DNA from: Alcanivorax quisquiliarum
Lineage (GTDB): Bacteria; Pseudomonadota; Gammaproteobacteria; Pseudomonadales; Alcanivoracaceae
Direction of reading: 5' to 3'
Assembly: GCF_023051175.1 (NCBI RefSeq)
Contig: NZ_JALKII010000008.1
Span: 1 to 64,000, forward strand
DNA: 64,000 nt
Both the position numbers and the translations under genes were made by a program. The notes under the pieces are model-generated. The model saw nothing but the letters and a program-made list of their open reading frames with translations, did not search any database and was not told the DNA's origin. Below, piece by piece: positions 25,278-33,386 of the stretch (positions are counted from its first letter, which is position 1; every line of letters starts with the position of its first letter).

Positions 25278-26211
25278 GCTGTTGCCCCGCCTGCCCGTCA
25301 CGTTGCCACTCCGGCGGCCGCCATACATGTTGCAGCCGCTGCCACAGTGAGCCCTGCTGGCTCATATCACGGAACATATCGCGATACTCGTGCGTCCACA
25401 ATGTGAGCAGGTTGCTGGAGGCCGGCGGGCGGGTTACGCCATATTGCAGCTCGCCCTTGTCACGCTCGTCTGCAAAAGTGCCGAACAAGCGATCAAAAAG
25501 AATCAGCACTGCGCCATAGTTGGTATCAATGCAGCCAGGGTTTTTCCCATGGTGCACCCGGTGATGGCTCGGTGTGTTGAAAAGATACTCCACCACCGGA
25601 TGCAGGCGCTTCACCAGCGTGGTATGAATAAAGAACTGATACACCAGCGACAGCGCATACATTACCCCGATCCATACCGGGTTGAAGCCCAGCAGCGCCA
25701 TCGGCACAAAAAATATCCAGTGGCCGACAAACACGTTCAATGCACTTTGCCGCATCGCCGTGGAGAAATTCATGCGTGTGGACGAGTGATGCACCACATG
25801 CGCCGCCCAGAACCAGCGCACCCGATGGCTGGCGCGGTGCATCCAGTAAAAACAGAATTCCATCCCGATGAACAGCAACAGCACTGTCCAGATATTCAGC
25901 GATACCTCGAACAACCGATAGTGATAAGCCAGTGCGTACGCCGGAAACGCGATCAACCCGGCAAACAGTAATTCGGTCATCTGATAGCCGGCGCCGAGCA
26001 TGAAATTGCGCACCGCCTCCGGCGTATTGAACAAATCGGGATCATGACGGATGCGGCGGTATTCCAGCAGCGTTACACCGATGAACACTGGCGTCGCCAC
26101 CATGAAGATGAACTGCCGCAAATCCAGCGCCAGCCACGCCGGCAACGCATCCCGCAGCGCCAGCAGCCCGCTGTGCTGAATCACTTCGTTGAACATGTCG
26201 AGCAGAGACAT
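25243..26211 (-). CDS. sterol desaturase / fatty acid hydroxylase family protein
   Basis: A 322-residue membrane protein with the histidine clusters of this diiron family: HRASH, HVVHHSS and HRVHHGKN (plus His in HTTL). Several hydrophobic segments surround them. Members hydroxylate or desaturate lipids, sterols or carotenoids. The C-terminal 60 residues are hydrophilic. It overlaps the NYN gene and is divergent from the AraC-type regulator, which may control it. Confidence 0.87.
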   Translation of the reverse strand: MSLLDMFNEVIQHSGLLALRDALPAWLALDLRQFIFMVATPVFIGVTLLEYRRIRHDPDLFNTPEAVRNFMLGAGYQMTELLFAGLIAFPAYALAYHYRLFEVSLNIWTVLLLFIGMEFCFYWMHRASHRVRWFWAAHVVHHSSTRMNFSTAMRQSALNVFVGHWIFFVPMALLGFNPVWIGVMYALSLVYQFFIHTTLVKRLHPVVEYLFNTPSHHRVHHGKNPGCIDTNYGAVLILFDRLFGTFADERDKGELQYGVTRPPASSNLLTLWTHEYRDMFRDMSQQGSLWQRLQHVWRPPEWQRDGQAGQQRGKGHTDSVTD

Positions 26212-26364
26212 GATGTTTCGCCCATATTTATTATGATGGCTCCATTATGGCCCGGTGCCTGCCACTTTATTGACTTTACACGCCTCTTTTTTGACAATCC
26301 ACGCCACTCTGTTCAAGCCATCGACCTCAAGCCACCGCTTCGCCAATAGAGGGTCGCACCGCTC

Positions 26365-27426
26365 ATGAGTATGCTGCTACGGCTTACCGGCGCCTGGACC
26401 GGCCTGCTGACGGACTGGCTCGATACCGAGGCGATGCCCGCCCCGGATATTCGCGCCACGCTGGCGCATTACGCCCCCGACGATGCAGTGCCGCCCGAGG
26501 TCTGGCGTGATCTGCTGACCCGCGCCGTTGCCCTGCGGCCAGAGCATACCGCGCCCGAGCTGGCAATCGGCAGCGGTGTGCAGCCACATCATGTGGGCGT
26601 GCTCGGCTATCTGGTGCTGGCCACGGATACCCTGGGCGAAGCCATGCTTGCCTACCAGCGTTACGAACGGCTGTTTTATGGCGTCAATGTGGCCGAAGTA
26701 GCGATCAGCGGCGCTAGTACAGAGCTGCGCTGGCCAGCCACGGCCGTGCCGCTGGGGCAGCTTGCCGACGGCGCCGCCATCGCCGCACTGATCACCTTTC
26801 TGCGCCGCCAGTGGGCCGAGCCGCTATCGCCGATGCAGGTACGCTTCAGCGGTGAGCCGCACAGCCCCGAGGCCGAAGAGGCCTATGCCGCGTTTTTCCG
26901 CTGCCCGGTGGTGTTCAACGATGTCCATGTGGCGGTGCGTTTTCCCACGCCGCTGCTGGCACTGCCGATGCCCCACCGCGATCCGGCGCTGCGCACCCTG
27001 CTTGACCGTCAGGCTCAGGCGCTACTGCGCACCATGCCGGAGAGCAGCGCCTTTCACCGCGCCTTGCGCCAGGCATTGCCTCGCCTGCTCACAGATGGGC
27101 GAGGCAGCCTGCAAGACATGGCTGCTGCCTTGCATATGTCGCCCCGCACCCTGCAACGACGCCTCAGCGAACACGGCGCCAACTGGCAGCAATTTCTGGA
27201 CCATGCCCGCGCCGGGCTGGCCGCCGAATACCTCGCGGATCACACCTTGTCGCTATCGGATGTGGCGCTGCTACTGGGTTTTTCCGAGCAGAGTGCGTTC
27301 ACCCGTGCCTTCCGGCGCTGGCACGGCAGCACACCAGGGCGCTGGCGCCGGCACGCGAGCGAGCTGCCTTCCGCGCTCACCCCACTGGCACCGGACGAGC
27401 CTGCTGGCCCGAACAAGGATGACTGA
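26365..27426 (+). CDS. AraC-family transcriptional regulator (OruR/ArgR-like)
   Basis: A 353-residue regulator with a long N-terminal ligand domain of the Arabinose_bd/OruR type (residues ~15-200). Its C-terminal double HTH includes LQDMAAALHMSPRTLQRRLSEHGANWQQFLD and LSDVALLLGFSEQSAFTRAFRRWHGSTPGRWRR. It sits divergent from the fatty-acid-hydroxylase gene and 3 bp ahead of a pirin gene, either of which could be its target. Confidence 0.88.
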   Translation: MSMLLRLTGAWTGLLTDWLDTEAMPAPDIRATLAHYAPDDAVPPEVWRDLLTRAVALRPEHTAPELAIGSGVQPHHVGVLGYLVLATDTLGEAMLAYQRYERLFYGVNVAEVAISGASTELRWPATAVPLGQLADGAAIAALITFLRRQWAEPLSPMQVRFSGEPHSPEAEEAYAAFFRCPVVFNDVHVAVRFPTPLLALPMPHRDPALRTLLDRQAQALLRTMPESSAFHRALRQALPRLLTDGRGSLQDMAAALHMSPRTLQRRLSEHGANWQQFLDHARAGLAAEYLADHTLSLSDVALLLGFSEQSAFTRAFRRWHGSTPGRWRRHASELPSALTPLAPDEPAGPNKDD

Positions 27427-27429
27427 TTC

Positions 27430-28125
27430 ATGCAATTGCTCACACGCCACGATCTGGATCTCGGCGGCTTCGCCGGCCTGCGCGAGCGCATCTATGTGAT
27501 GGACCCGCGCCGTTTCGGCGACCACACCACCCCCGGCAGCCGGGAGGGTTTCGAGCAGCTGGTTTATCTGGCCGACGCCATTTTCCTGCCCCGTGGCAGC
27601 ACCGGCGCCCACGATCACCAGCAGGTGGATATCATCTCGGTGCTGGTGCGCGGGCACCTGCGCCACGAAGGCAGCCTCGGCCACGGCGAGACGCTGGAAG
27701 CCGGCGAGGTGCAGGTGCAATACGCCGGCGCCGAGGGGTTTCGCCACAACGAAATCAACCCGGCGCCACACGGGGCACACATGATCCAGCTGTGGATGCA
27801 GCCGCTTGTGGCACAAGGCCCGGCGCGCTATCGCAATTACCGGCCTGCGGCCGGGCAACTGACCCGCGTGTACGGCGACGAGCCGGGCACGAACACAGCG
27901 GTGGGTATCTGGCCCGCCCACGCCGGCCAGCAGCAATTTAGCCCAGGGCCCACGCTCGGCTTTCTGGTCAACGGCCAGCTGCACGCCACCGAAGCCGGCC
28001 AGCGCACTTCCCTGGCAGCGGAGACACTGTTTCAGGGCGAGGATCTGCAATTGGAAGCCGAGCAGGACTCGCTGGTGATCCTGTTAGCCACTACAGCTTC
28101 CTCTCGGAACTTGCGGGATGAGTAA
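27430..28125 (+). CDS. pirin family protein
   Basis: A 231-residue bicupin. The N-terminal cupin has the metal-binding pattern GAHDHQQVDIISVLVRGHLRHEGSLG and later GFRHNE, typical of pirins such as YhaK/YhhW, some of which have quercetinase activity. The C-terminal cupin is degenerate. AAGGA precedes the ATG. Co-transcription with the AraC-type gene is likely. Confidence 0.82.
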   Translation: MQLLTRHDLDLGGFAGLRERIYVMDPRRFGDHTTPGSREGFEQLVYLADAIFLPRGSTGAHDHQQVDIISVLVRGHLRHEGSLGHGETLEAGEVQVQYAGAEGFRHNEINPAPHGAHMIQLWMQPLVAQGPARYRNYRPAAGQLTRVYGDEPGTNTAVGIWPAHAGQQQFSPGPTLGFLVNGQLHATEAGQRTSLAAETLFQGEDLQLEAEQDSLVILLATTASSRNLRDE

Positions 28126-28145
28126 AAAAGGAACAATTTGTACTC

Positions 28146-28408
28146 ATGGATGGGTTTGAATTCGACGAAGCCAAAAGCAAGGCCAACCTGGATAAGCATG
28201 GTATCGATTCGCTGCTGCCCAAGGGCTCTGGAAAGACCCGTGTCTGCTGGAGGTCCGTGCAAAATCAGAGGGTGAGCCGAGGTTTTTGTTGGTAGGCAAG
28301 ACTGCTGAAAAGCACTGGTCGGCTGTCGTCACTTGCAGAGATGCTCGTATTCGTCTGATTTCGGTCAGGCGTTCCCGCAAGAAGGAGGTAGAGCTCTATG
28401 AAAGCTAA
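28146..28408 (+). pseudogene. brnT: BrnT-family toxin, frameshifted
   Basis: The start (MDGFEFDEAKSKANLDKHGID) is a clear BrnT N-terminus. The reading frame then shifts after GAT-TC at about 28208. The remaining BrnT sequence (AAQGLWKDPCLLEVRA, then KHWSAVVTCRDARIRLISVRRSRKKEVELYES) continues in another frame to TAA at 28406. One missing T in the GATTTC context restores the full 87-residue toxin (263 instead of 264 nt). It overlaps brnA. Either the toxin RNase is inactivated or this is a sequencing error. Confidence 0.88.
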
Positions 28409-28667
28409 AGACTTCGACAAGAAGTTTGAGGAAAATCAGGATGATATTGTTGATGATCTCGATCTGTCCTCTGCTCGTCGTGTGAATCAGCAACAAAAAC
28501 GAATCAATGTCGATTTCCCGGCCTGGGTTGTGGAGTCGTTGGATCGTGAGGCTGCACGCATTGGCGTTACCCGGCAATCCATCATCAAGGTGTGGCTGGT
28601 GGAGCGTCTTCAGGCAGAAGCCGCTAAAAAGTCGCTCAATGGTGACGCCGCAGGCAGCGCACGTTAG
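28398..28667 (+). CDS. brnA: BrnA-family antitoxin
   Basis: An 89-residue ribbon-helix-helix protein. QKRINVDFPAWVVESLDREAARIGVTRQSIIKVWLVERL is the classic BrnA DNA-binding segment; the N-terminal ~30 residues would wrap the toxin. It starts inside the brnT end with a strong GAAGGAGG ribosome-binding site. The antitoxin reading frame is intact although the toxin is not. This stretch is less GC-rich than its neighbours, which fits acquisition. Confidence 0.88.
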   Translation: MKAKDFDKKFEENQDDIVDDLDLSSARRVNQQQKRINVDFPAWVVESLDREAARIGVTRQSIIKVWLVERLQAEAAKKSLNGDAAGSAR

Positions 28668-28763
28668 CGGAGCGATAGCCCGCATACCCTCCCCACCCTG
28701 CCCACATACCTTCCCCGCCCTACGCCGACAACCCGCGCTGGCCTCCTGGCGGGCTGCTGCGGA

Positions 28764-28800
28764 GCGCCCCGGACGGCGGCCCGGAGCACGTCCGGGGCGC
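28764..28800. terminator. convergent-gene stem-loop
   Basis: A perfect 11-bp inverted repeat (GCGCCCCGGAC and GTCCGGGGCGC) with a 15-nt loop lies between the convergent brnA and GDYXXLXY genes. It lacks T-tracts; a bidirectional transcription barrier is plausible. Confidence 0.5.
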
Positions 28801-28815
28801 CGGGGCTCGCCCTGA

Positions 28816-29484
28816 TCAAGGCGCGTTCGGCGGCGGGCGCAGTGGAGAACTAGCCGTTTCTTCTTCGGCGGCAGCCGGTAGCTCGGCCGGGTCTGCTTCC
28901 GCCCGTGGCGCCAATGGCGGCAGCCCTTCGCCGGCGTCGATCGCGATCAGCGCTGCACGCCCACTAGGCGCCACTTTGATCGTTGCCACAGCGCCACTGC
29001 GCAACTCCCGTTCCAGCGCCAGCGCCTTCTCTTTCGGGGCAAACCACGCCTCGATGCCGTAATTGATCCAGGCTATTTCTGTGGTGGCCCAGCTCACGCG
29101 ACCTCGCAGCACAGTGCCCTCGCGTGGGTGCTGGTGGTGGATACGCTGCGCCTGCCACAGCCCGCCTTCGCCTTCGCCTTCGCCTTCGACCAGGCTCACA
29201 TACACTCTGGCGCCGCGCTGTAACCGATGTGGCTCGTCGGCCATCTCCACGGGCAAGCGCGTGATGGTGTAATTCAGGCGCGCATAGTTGCCTCTGAACA
29301 GATCACGGGGATCGACCGGCACTACTCTGAGCTGCACCGCCTCGCCCACCCAGGCCGGGTAACGAGCGCCGGCATACACCCCGGCCAGCACGGCCAGTTG
29401 CGCGATCACCGCCAGCAGCAACAGCCAGCCACGCCAATTGACCGGCTTTTCCGCCAGCTCACGCAAACGCTGCTCATTGCTCAT
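28816..29484 (-). CDS. GDYXXLXY domain protein
   Basis: A 222-residue protein with one N-terminal membrane helix (WLLLLAVIAQLAVLAGVYAGARY) and the family motif DPRDLFRGNYARLNY. The rest is extracytoplasmic. GDYXXLXY proteins are encoded next to DUF2157 membrane proteins and their function is unknown. A four-copy CCTTCG repeat (around 29166) encodes an EGEGEGEG run. The start at 29484 overlaps the DUF2157 stop by 11 bp. Confidence 0.8.
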   Translation of the reverse strand: MSNEQRLRELAEKPVNWRGWLLLLAVIAQLAVLAGVYAGARYPAWVGEAVQLRVVPVDPRDLFRGNYARLNYTITRLPVEMADEPHRLQRGARVYVSLVEGEGEGEGGLWQAQRIHHQHPREGTVLRGRVSWATTEIAWINYGIEAWFAPKEKALALERELRSGAVATIKVAPSGRAALIAIDAGEGLPPLAPRAEADPAELPAAAEEETASSPLRPPPNAP

Positions 29485-30796
29485 CCGGCACCTCCCGCAC
29501 GGCCGCCATCGCCCGTCGCCAGTAACGTGCCGAGGCAAACAGCACGCCGCCCGCCAGCGCAAACAGTAACGCGCTGGTGAGGTAATCGCCGATCAGGGAG
29601 ATGTAACGCACCAGCATCAGCGTCAGCAGCAACACCACGCCAGCATAGAAGCGCCGCGCCGTGAAGGAGCGCAGGCCCCAGGCAATCAGGCCGATGCCCG
29701 CCGCCAGCAACAGCAGATTGGTCACGATGGTAAGCGGCATCACCAGCCGCTCTTCGGGCAGGCTGCCGGCCAGGCCGAGCATGGCGGTGAGCATGACCGC
29801 CGCAGCCGCCAGCAGGCGGCGGGCAGGCGGTGTGAGCCAGGGCGTCAGCGCCAGTAACGCCATCAACACACCGGCGAGCAGCCACAGCAGCGGGCGGCCA
29901 TAGAGCATCCAGTCAAACAGAAACTCCGACCACACCCTCGGCTCGCTGAACACCAGCAGCGTCAGCACAGCGAGGCGGCCAAGCCAGTGCAGCAATAATG
30001 CGGCATCCCGACGCCGGCCGGGCAACGGATGCTGCCGCTGGGTCAGCGCCAGCCCGAACACCAGCAACAGCAGTATCGCCGTCAGCCCCACGTGGGCCGC
30101 CACACCGCCATTCCAGAACGGTGCGTGATAAAACTCGGCGTAAACCAGATTGCACCAGTACAGCGCCATGCTCACCGCAGCGATCAGCAGCACGCCATGG
30201 CGTTTGCGATACAGCACCTGATACAAGGCGGCGGCGATGAACAGCGGCATCAGCCAGGGCAATGCAAATTGCTGCTCGGTGAACATCCACACCGTCGCCA
30301 CAGACAGCTGCAACCCATGCAACAGGCGGCTGGCCGTCAACCAGGCGAGCGGCAGCACACCCAACGCCCACCACAAGAAGCCATCCGGGTAATGCTCGCC
30401 CAGATGATAAATCTGCCCGATCAGCATCAGGCTGGCGCCGTAGCTGATACCGCCGGCGAACAACCACAACACGGCGGTATCGCGCTTCCCGCGCCACCAG
30501 GCCACCAGCCCGGCGCCATTGAGCAGCGCGGTAAAGCCCATCAGGCCGATCATACGCCCCAGCCGCGACAGCTCATCCCAGTTGTGGGACAGCACCAGCA
30601 GCAGCGCAGCCCCGCCAAACAGCACCGCCAGCGCCATCAGCACCCGGTAACCCGCGCCCGGCTGATCGGCATCCGCCAGCGAGCGCTGATAGCGGGCCAG
30701 AATCGCCTCCCCCTGTTCCGACGCGATCAGCCCATCATCGACCCAGCCGCGCACCTCCTGAACCAGTTCACCCTTGAACCATCGCAATACACGCAC
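29474..30796 (-). CDS. DUF2157 domain-containing membrane protein
   Basis: A membrane protein of about 440 residues. The cytosolic N-terminal ~50 residues (WVDDGLIASEQGEAILARY) are the DUF2157 head, followed by about twelve hydrophobic helices. The function is unknown. A GTG at 30796 is preferred for its AAAGGA ribosome-binding site; an ATG at 30814 is possible without one. It forms a two-gene operon with the GDYXXLXY gene. Confidence 0.82.
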   Translation of the reverse strand: MRVLRWFKGELVQEVRGWVDDGLIASEQGEAILARYQRSLADADQPGAGYRVLMALAVLFGGAALLLVLSHNWDELSRLGRMIGLMGFTALLNGAGLVAWWRGKRDTAVLWLFAGGISYGASLMLIGQIYHLGEHYPDGFLWWALGVLPLAWLTASRLLHGLQLSVATVWMFTEQQFALPWLMPLFIAAALYQVLYRKRHGVLLIAAVSMALYWCNLVYAEFYHAPFWNGGVAAHVGLTAILLLLVFGLALTQRQHPLPGRRRDAALLLHWLGRLAVLTLLVFSEPRVWSEFLFDWMLYGRPLLWLLAGVLMALLALTPWLTPPARRLLAAAAVMLTAMLGLAGSLPEERLVMPLTIVTNLLLLAAGIGLIAWGLRSFTARRFYAGVVLLLTLMLVRYISLIGDYLTSALLFALAGGVLFASARYWRRAMAAVREVPDEQ

Positions 30797-30996
30797 AACG
30801 CACGTCCTTTCCATCCTGTTGCCGCAAGAGTGCCCGCTGCGGCGGCCGCAAGCCAGTATCTCACGCCGGCCACGCGCCAGCCGTGATCGATGCCCGGCCT
30901 GCACCGGCCGTCACTGCGGCCAACGCAGGCCCGGCCGCGAGGCTCTATCCTGCCTCTTTGACAGCCCTGCGGGCATAACTCACGGGATTTATCATC

Positions 30997-32031
30997 ATGA
31001 CGGACACGCAGCGCGCCAAGGCCGAACAATTGCTGGATGCCCAGGTGGCTTATCTGGTCAGCCAGCTGGATGAAAAACAGTTTCGCAAACTGGCCAAAGA
31101 AGAAATCGACATCGCCTTCAAGGTGATGAAAACCCTGCGGCTGAAGGATGTTGTCAGCGCCGCGCAAGTACGCGAGACAGCACACCGCTACACAGTGGAA
31201 ATGCCTATCGCCGGGGCGATTCCGGAATTGATCGGCGAGATTGCCGACCGGCTCTATAATCATCCGGGGCACGACAAGAACAGTTTCGAGGATCTGATCA
31301 GTGATCAGGAGCTGACCGAGCTGATCGACGTGGCACTGGAAATGGATGCCCTGCGCACCCGGCTGATTCAGGAAATCGGCGGCAGCCCGCTGGTCATTCA
31401 TCTGATCTCGGACATGCTTTATCGCGGCATTCAGGGATTTGTCACCCAGGGCACACAAAAAGCCGGCAACATGGCCAGCAGCATTCCCGGCGCCAGCTCC
31501 ATGTTCAAGCTGGGCAAATCGGTGGTCAACAAGGCCGCGCCGGGGCTGGAGAAATCCGCCGAGCAGAACATCCGCAAATATATTGCCCACAACACCCGCG
31601 GCATTATTCGCCAGAGCGAGAAGCGGCTGGAAAAGGCCATCGAAAGCGGCGAGCTGCGCCAGGCGGTGCTGGATTTCTGGGACGATATCAAGGAACAGAA
31701 AGTCGCCAGCCTGCGGCGCTACATCACCCGCGACGAACTGGAAGACACCATGGTTGCCGGGCTGGAAGCCTGGAAGCGCTTTCGCAGCACCCGCTATTTC
31801 GCCAACCTGCTTGATGCCGGTGTGGATTTCTTCTTCGAGAAATACGGCGATACGTCGCTGGACAAGCTGATCGCCGAAATGGGCGTGGACAAGAAAATGG
31901 TGTTGCAGGAGCTGCTGCACTACGCGCCCGGCATCCTCGCGGTGCTCAAGGAGCGTGGCGTACTGCACGACACCCTGCGTCGGCGCCTGGAAGGCTTCTG
32001 GTTCTCGGAGAGCACTCTGGCCGCCTTGTGA
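30997..32031 (+). CDS. conserved hypothetical protein, alpha-helical, no recognised domain
   Basis: A 344-residue, mostly helical cytosolic protein with many charged residues and no signal peptide. Near residues 130-180 there is an amphipathic stretch (LVIHLISDMLYRGIQGFV, then Gly/Ser-rich GASSMFKLGKSVVNKAAPG) that could contact membranes. I do not recognise a family. It stands alone between a divergent DUF2157 gene and the HPP gene. Codon usage and composition look native. The 3' flank (32064-32132) carries a twice-repeated CTCTGGCGCTTTC. Confidence 0.75.
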   Translation: MTDTQRAKAEQLLDAQVAYLVSQLDEKQFRKLAKEEIDIAFKVMKTLRLKDVVSAAQVRETAHRYTVEMPIAGAIPELIGEIADRLYNHPGHDKNSFEDLISDQELTELIDVALEMDALRTRLIQEIGGSPLVIHLISDMLYRGIQGFVTQGTQKAGNMASSIPGASSMFKLGKSVVNKAAPGLEKSAEQNIRKYIAHNTRGIIRQSEKRLEKAIESGELRQAVLDFWDDIKEQKVASLRRYITRDELEDTMVAGLEAWKRFRSTRYFANLLDAGVDFFFEKYGDTSLDKLIAEMGVDKKMVLQELLHYAPGILAVLKERGVLHDTLRRRLEGFWFSESTLAAL

Positions 32032-32252
32032 GGCCGGAGGTTCTCCGGGAATCTCCTCCGGGCCGCTCTCTGGCGCTTTCTTCGCAGCTTGTCCGGCGGT
32101 GCTTTTAGAGCTTCCTCTGGCGCTTTCCGGGTGGCTGAGCCAGCCCGCACCGCCCGGTTTCCCCGGGTGCCACACTGCGGCATCCGGGCATTGCGGCGCA
32201 CTTTACGCTATCATCCCGCCCGCCCGATCCACCGCCGCTGTGAACTTATCCC

Positions 32253-32855
32253 ATGAGTGAACGTAATGACCGCCTGCGCTGGCAGCTGGTCACGGGGCTG
32301 CTCAGGCAGTTTCATCTGGAACGCTGGAGCGCCCGTTTCGATCCGCAACTGGTGCTGGCCACCTTCAACTTCGTCAATGCCGGCGTCAGCATCACGCTGA
32401 TCGCCTTTATTGCGCTGATCAGCCAGGAAGCTTTCATCTTCCCGTCGCTGGGCGCCACCGCCTTTTTGCTGTTTTACCTGCCATTGGCGGAAGCATCTTC
32501 GCCGCGCAACGCCTTTTGCGGGCATCTGATCGGCGCAGTGGTCGGCTGGCTCAGCCTGGTAGCGTTCGGCCTGCAGGAGCAGCCGGAGGCGATGCTCAAC
32601 GGCGTCGAGCTGGCGCGTGTGGGCGCGGCCGGGCTGGCGCTCGGCACCACCTGTTTTGTGATGGTGCTGCTGCGCACCGCGCACCCTCCGGCTGCCGCCA
32701 CGGCCTTGATGGTAGCGCTGGGCACCATGACCAGCCTCTATCAGATTGGCGTGCTGTTGGCGGGCGTCATGCTGTTGCTGGCCCAGGCGATGGTAATCAA
32801 CCGCCTGGCGGGCATCCCCTACCCGATCTGGGCAAAACGTTTGCCCAGCGCTTGA
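32253..32855 (+). CDS. HPP family membrane protein
   Basis: A 200-residue integral membrane protein with four to five helices and the family signatures FPSLGATAFLLFYLPLAEASSPRN and RTAHPPAAATALMVALG (His-Pro-Pro). Plant and cyanobacterial members act in nitrite transport; the role here is unknown. It ends just before the LexA-type promoter of the dnaE2 unit. Confidence 0.85.
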   Translation: MSERNDRLRWQLVTGLLRQFHLERWSARFDPQLVLATFNFVNAGVSITLIAFIALISQEAFIFPSLGATAFLLFYLPLAEASSPRNAFCGHLIGAVVGWLSLVAFGLQEQPEAMLNGVELARVGAAGLALGTTCFVMVLLRTAHPPAAATALMVALGTMTSLYQIGVLLAGVMLLLAQAMVINRLAGIPYPIWAKRLPSA

Positions 32856-32881
32856 CACACTGTCCATAGGGACAGTATTCT
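32852..32881 (+). promoter_or_regulatory. LexA-controlled promoter upstream of dnaE2
   Basis: TTGACA (32852-32857) and TATTCT (32876-32881) are spaced by 18 bp. The spacer holds the palindrome CTGTCCATAGGGACAG (32860-32875), with CTG-N10-CAG spacing. It differs from the imuA box at only two positions. Repression by LexA between -35 and -10 is the expected mechanism. The dnaE2 ATG is 505 bp further on. Confidence 0.78.
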
Positions 32882-33386
32882 GAAAATCCGGCGAGCACAC
32901 GGACACTGTGGTACTGCAACGCCACACCGTGACGATCTCCCCAGCGCCAGGGACGGCGCTTGCTCCCGGACTTTTTCCACCCAGCCACCATCGCTGCCGC
33001 CTCCTGCGGCAGAAACTCCATAGAGAAACCCGGCAGACCGGGAAGCTCGCCAGAAAGGCCGTTGGGTTGGATGGAGAGCCTTCATGAAGCGCCCGGAGAA
33101 GAGTGCCCGGGCAGGGAGCTTTGATAGCTTGACAGGAAGCCTCGATAGATAGAAAGCCCGGATCGAAAGCCCGGATCGAAAGCCCGGATCGAAAGCCCCG
33201 ATAGAACGCCCCCTGCATCACACCGAGTGAAAACCGCATGACGAAACCGGTGGCAAGAGCGGTTGAGAGATCGGTGAAAGATCGGCGGAGAAATCGAGAC
33301 CGACGGAGAAATTCTGGAGAGACTGAGAGAGAAGCCAAAGGAAAGGCTGATCAAGTGGCTGATAGCGAAGCCGACAGAGAGCCGCG
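32882..33386 (+). other. long untranslated leader before dnaE2, repeat-containing
   Basis: About 500 bp between the LexA-type promoter and the dnaE2 start show no convincing gene. The second half is strongly purine-rich on the plus strand, with many GAAAG, GATCG and GAGA words, and includes a 13-bp tandem repeat at 33152. If transcribed from the SOS promoter it would be an unusually long leader. Confidence 0.5.
33152..33203. repeat. 13-bp tandem repeat in the dnaE2 leader
   Basis: GAAAGCCCGGATC occurs three times without change (33152, 33165, 33178), then once as the partial GAAAGCCCCGAT. Flanking GATAG/GAAAG words look like older decayed copies. Confidence 0.9.

Noticed and set aside
33152-33203. 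CRISPR-like array
   Set aside because: The 13-bp units are directly adjacent with no spacers and no cas genes nearby. The same applies to the arrays at 37415, 45819 and 58825.
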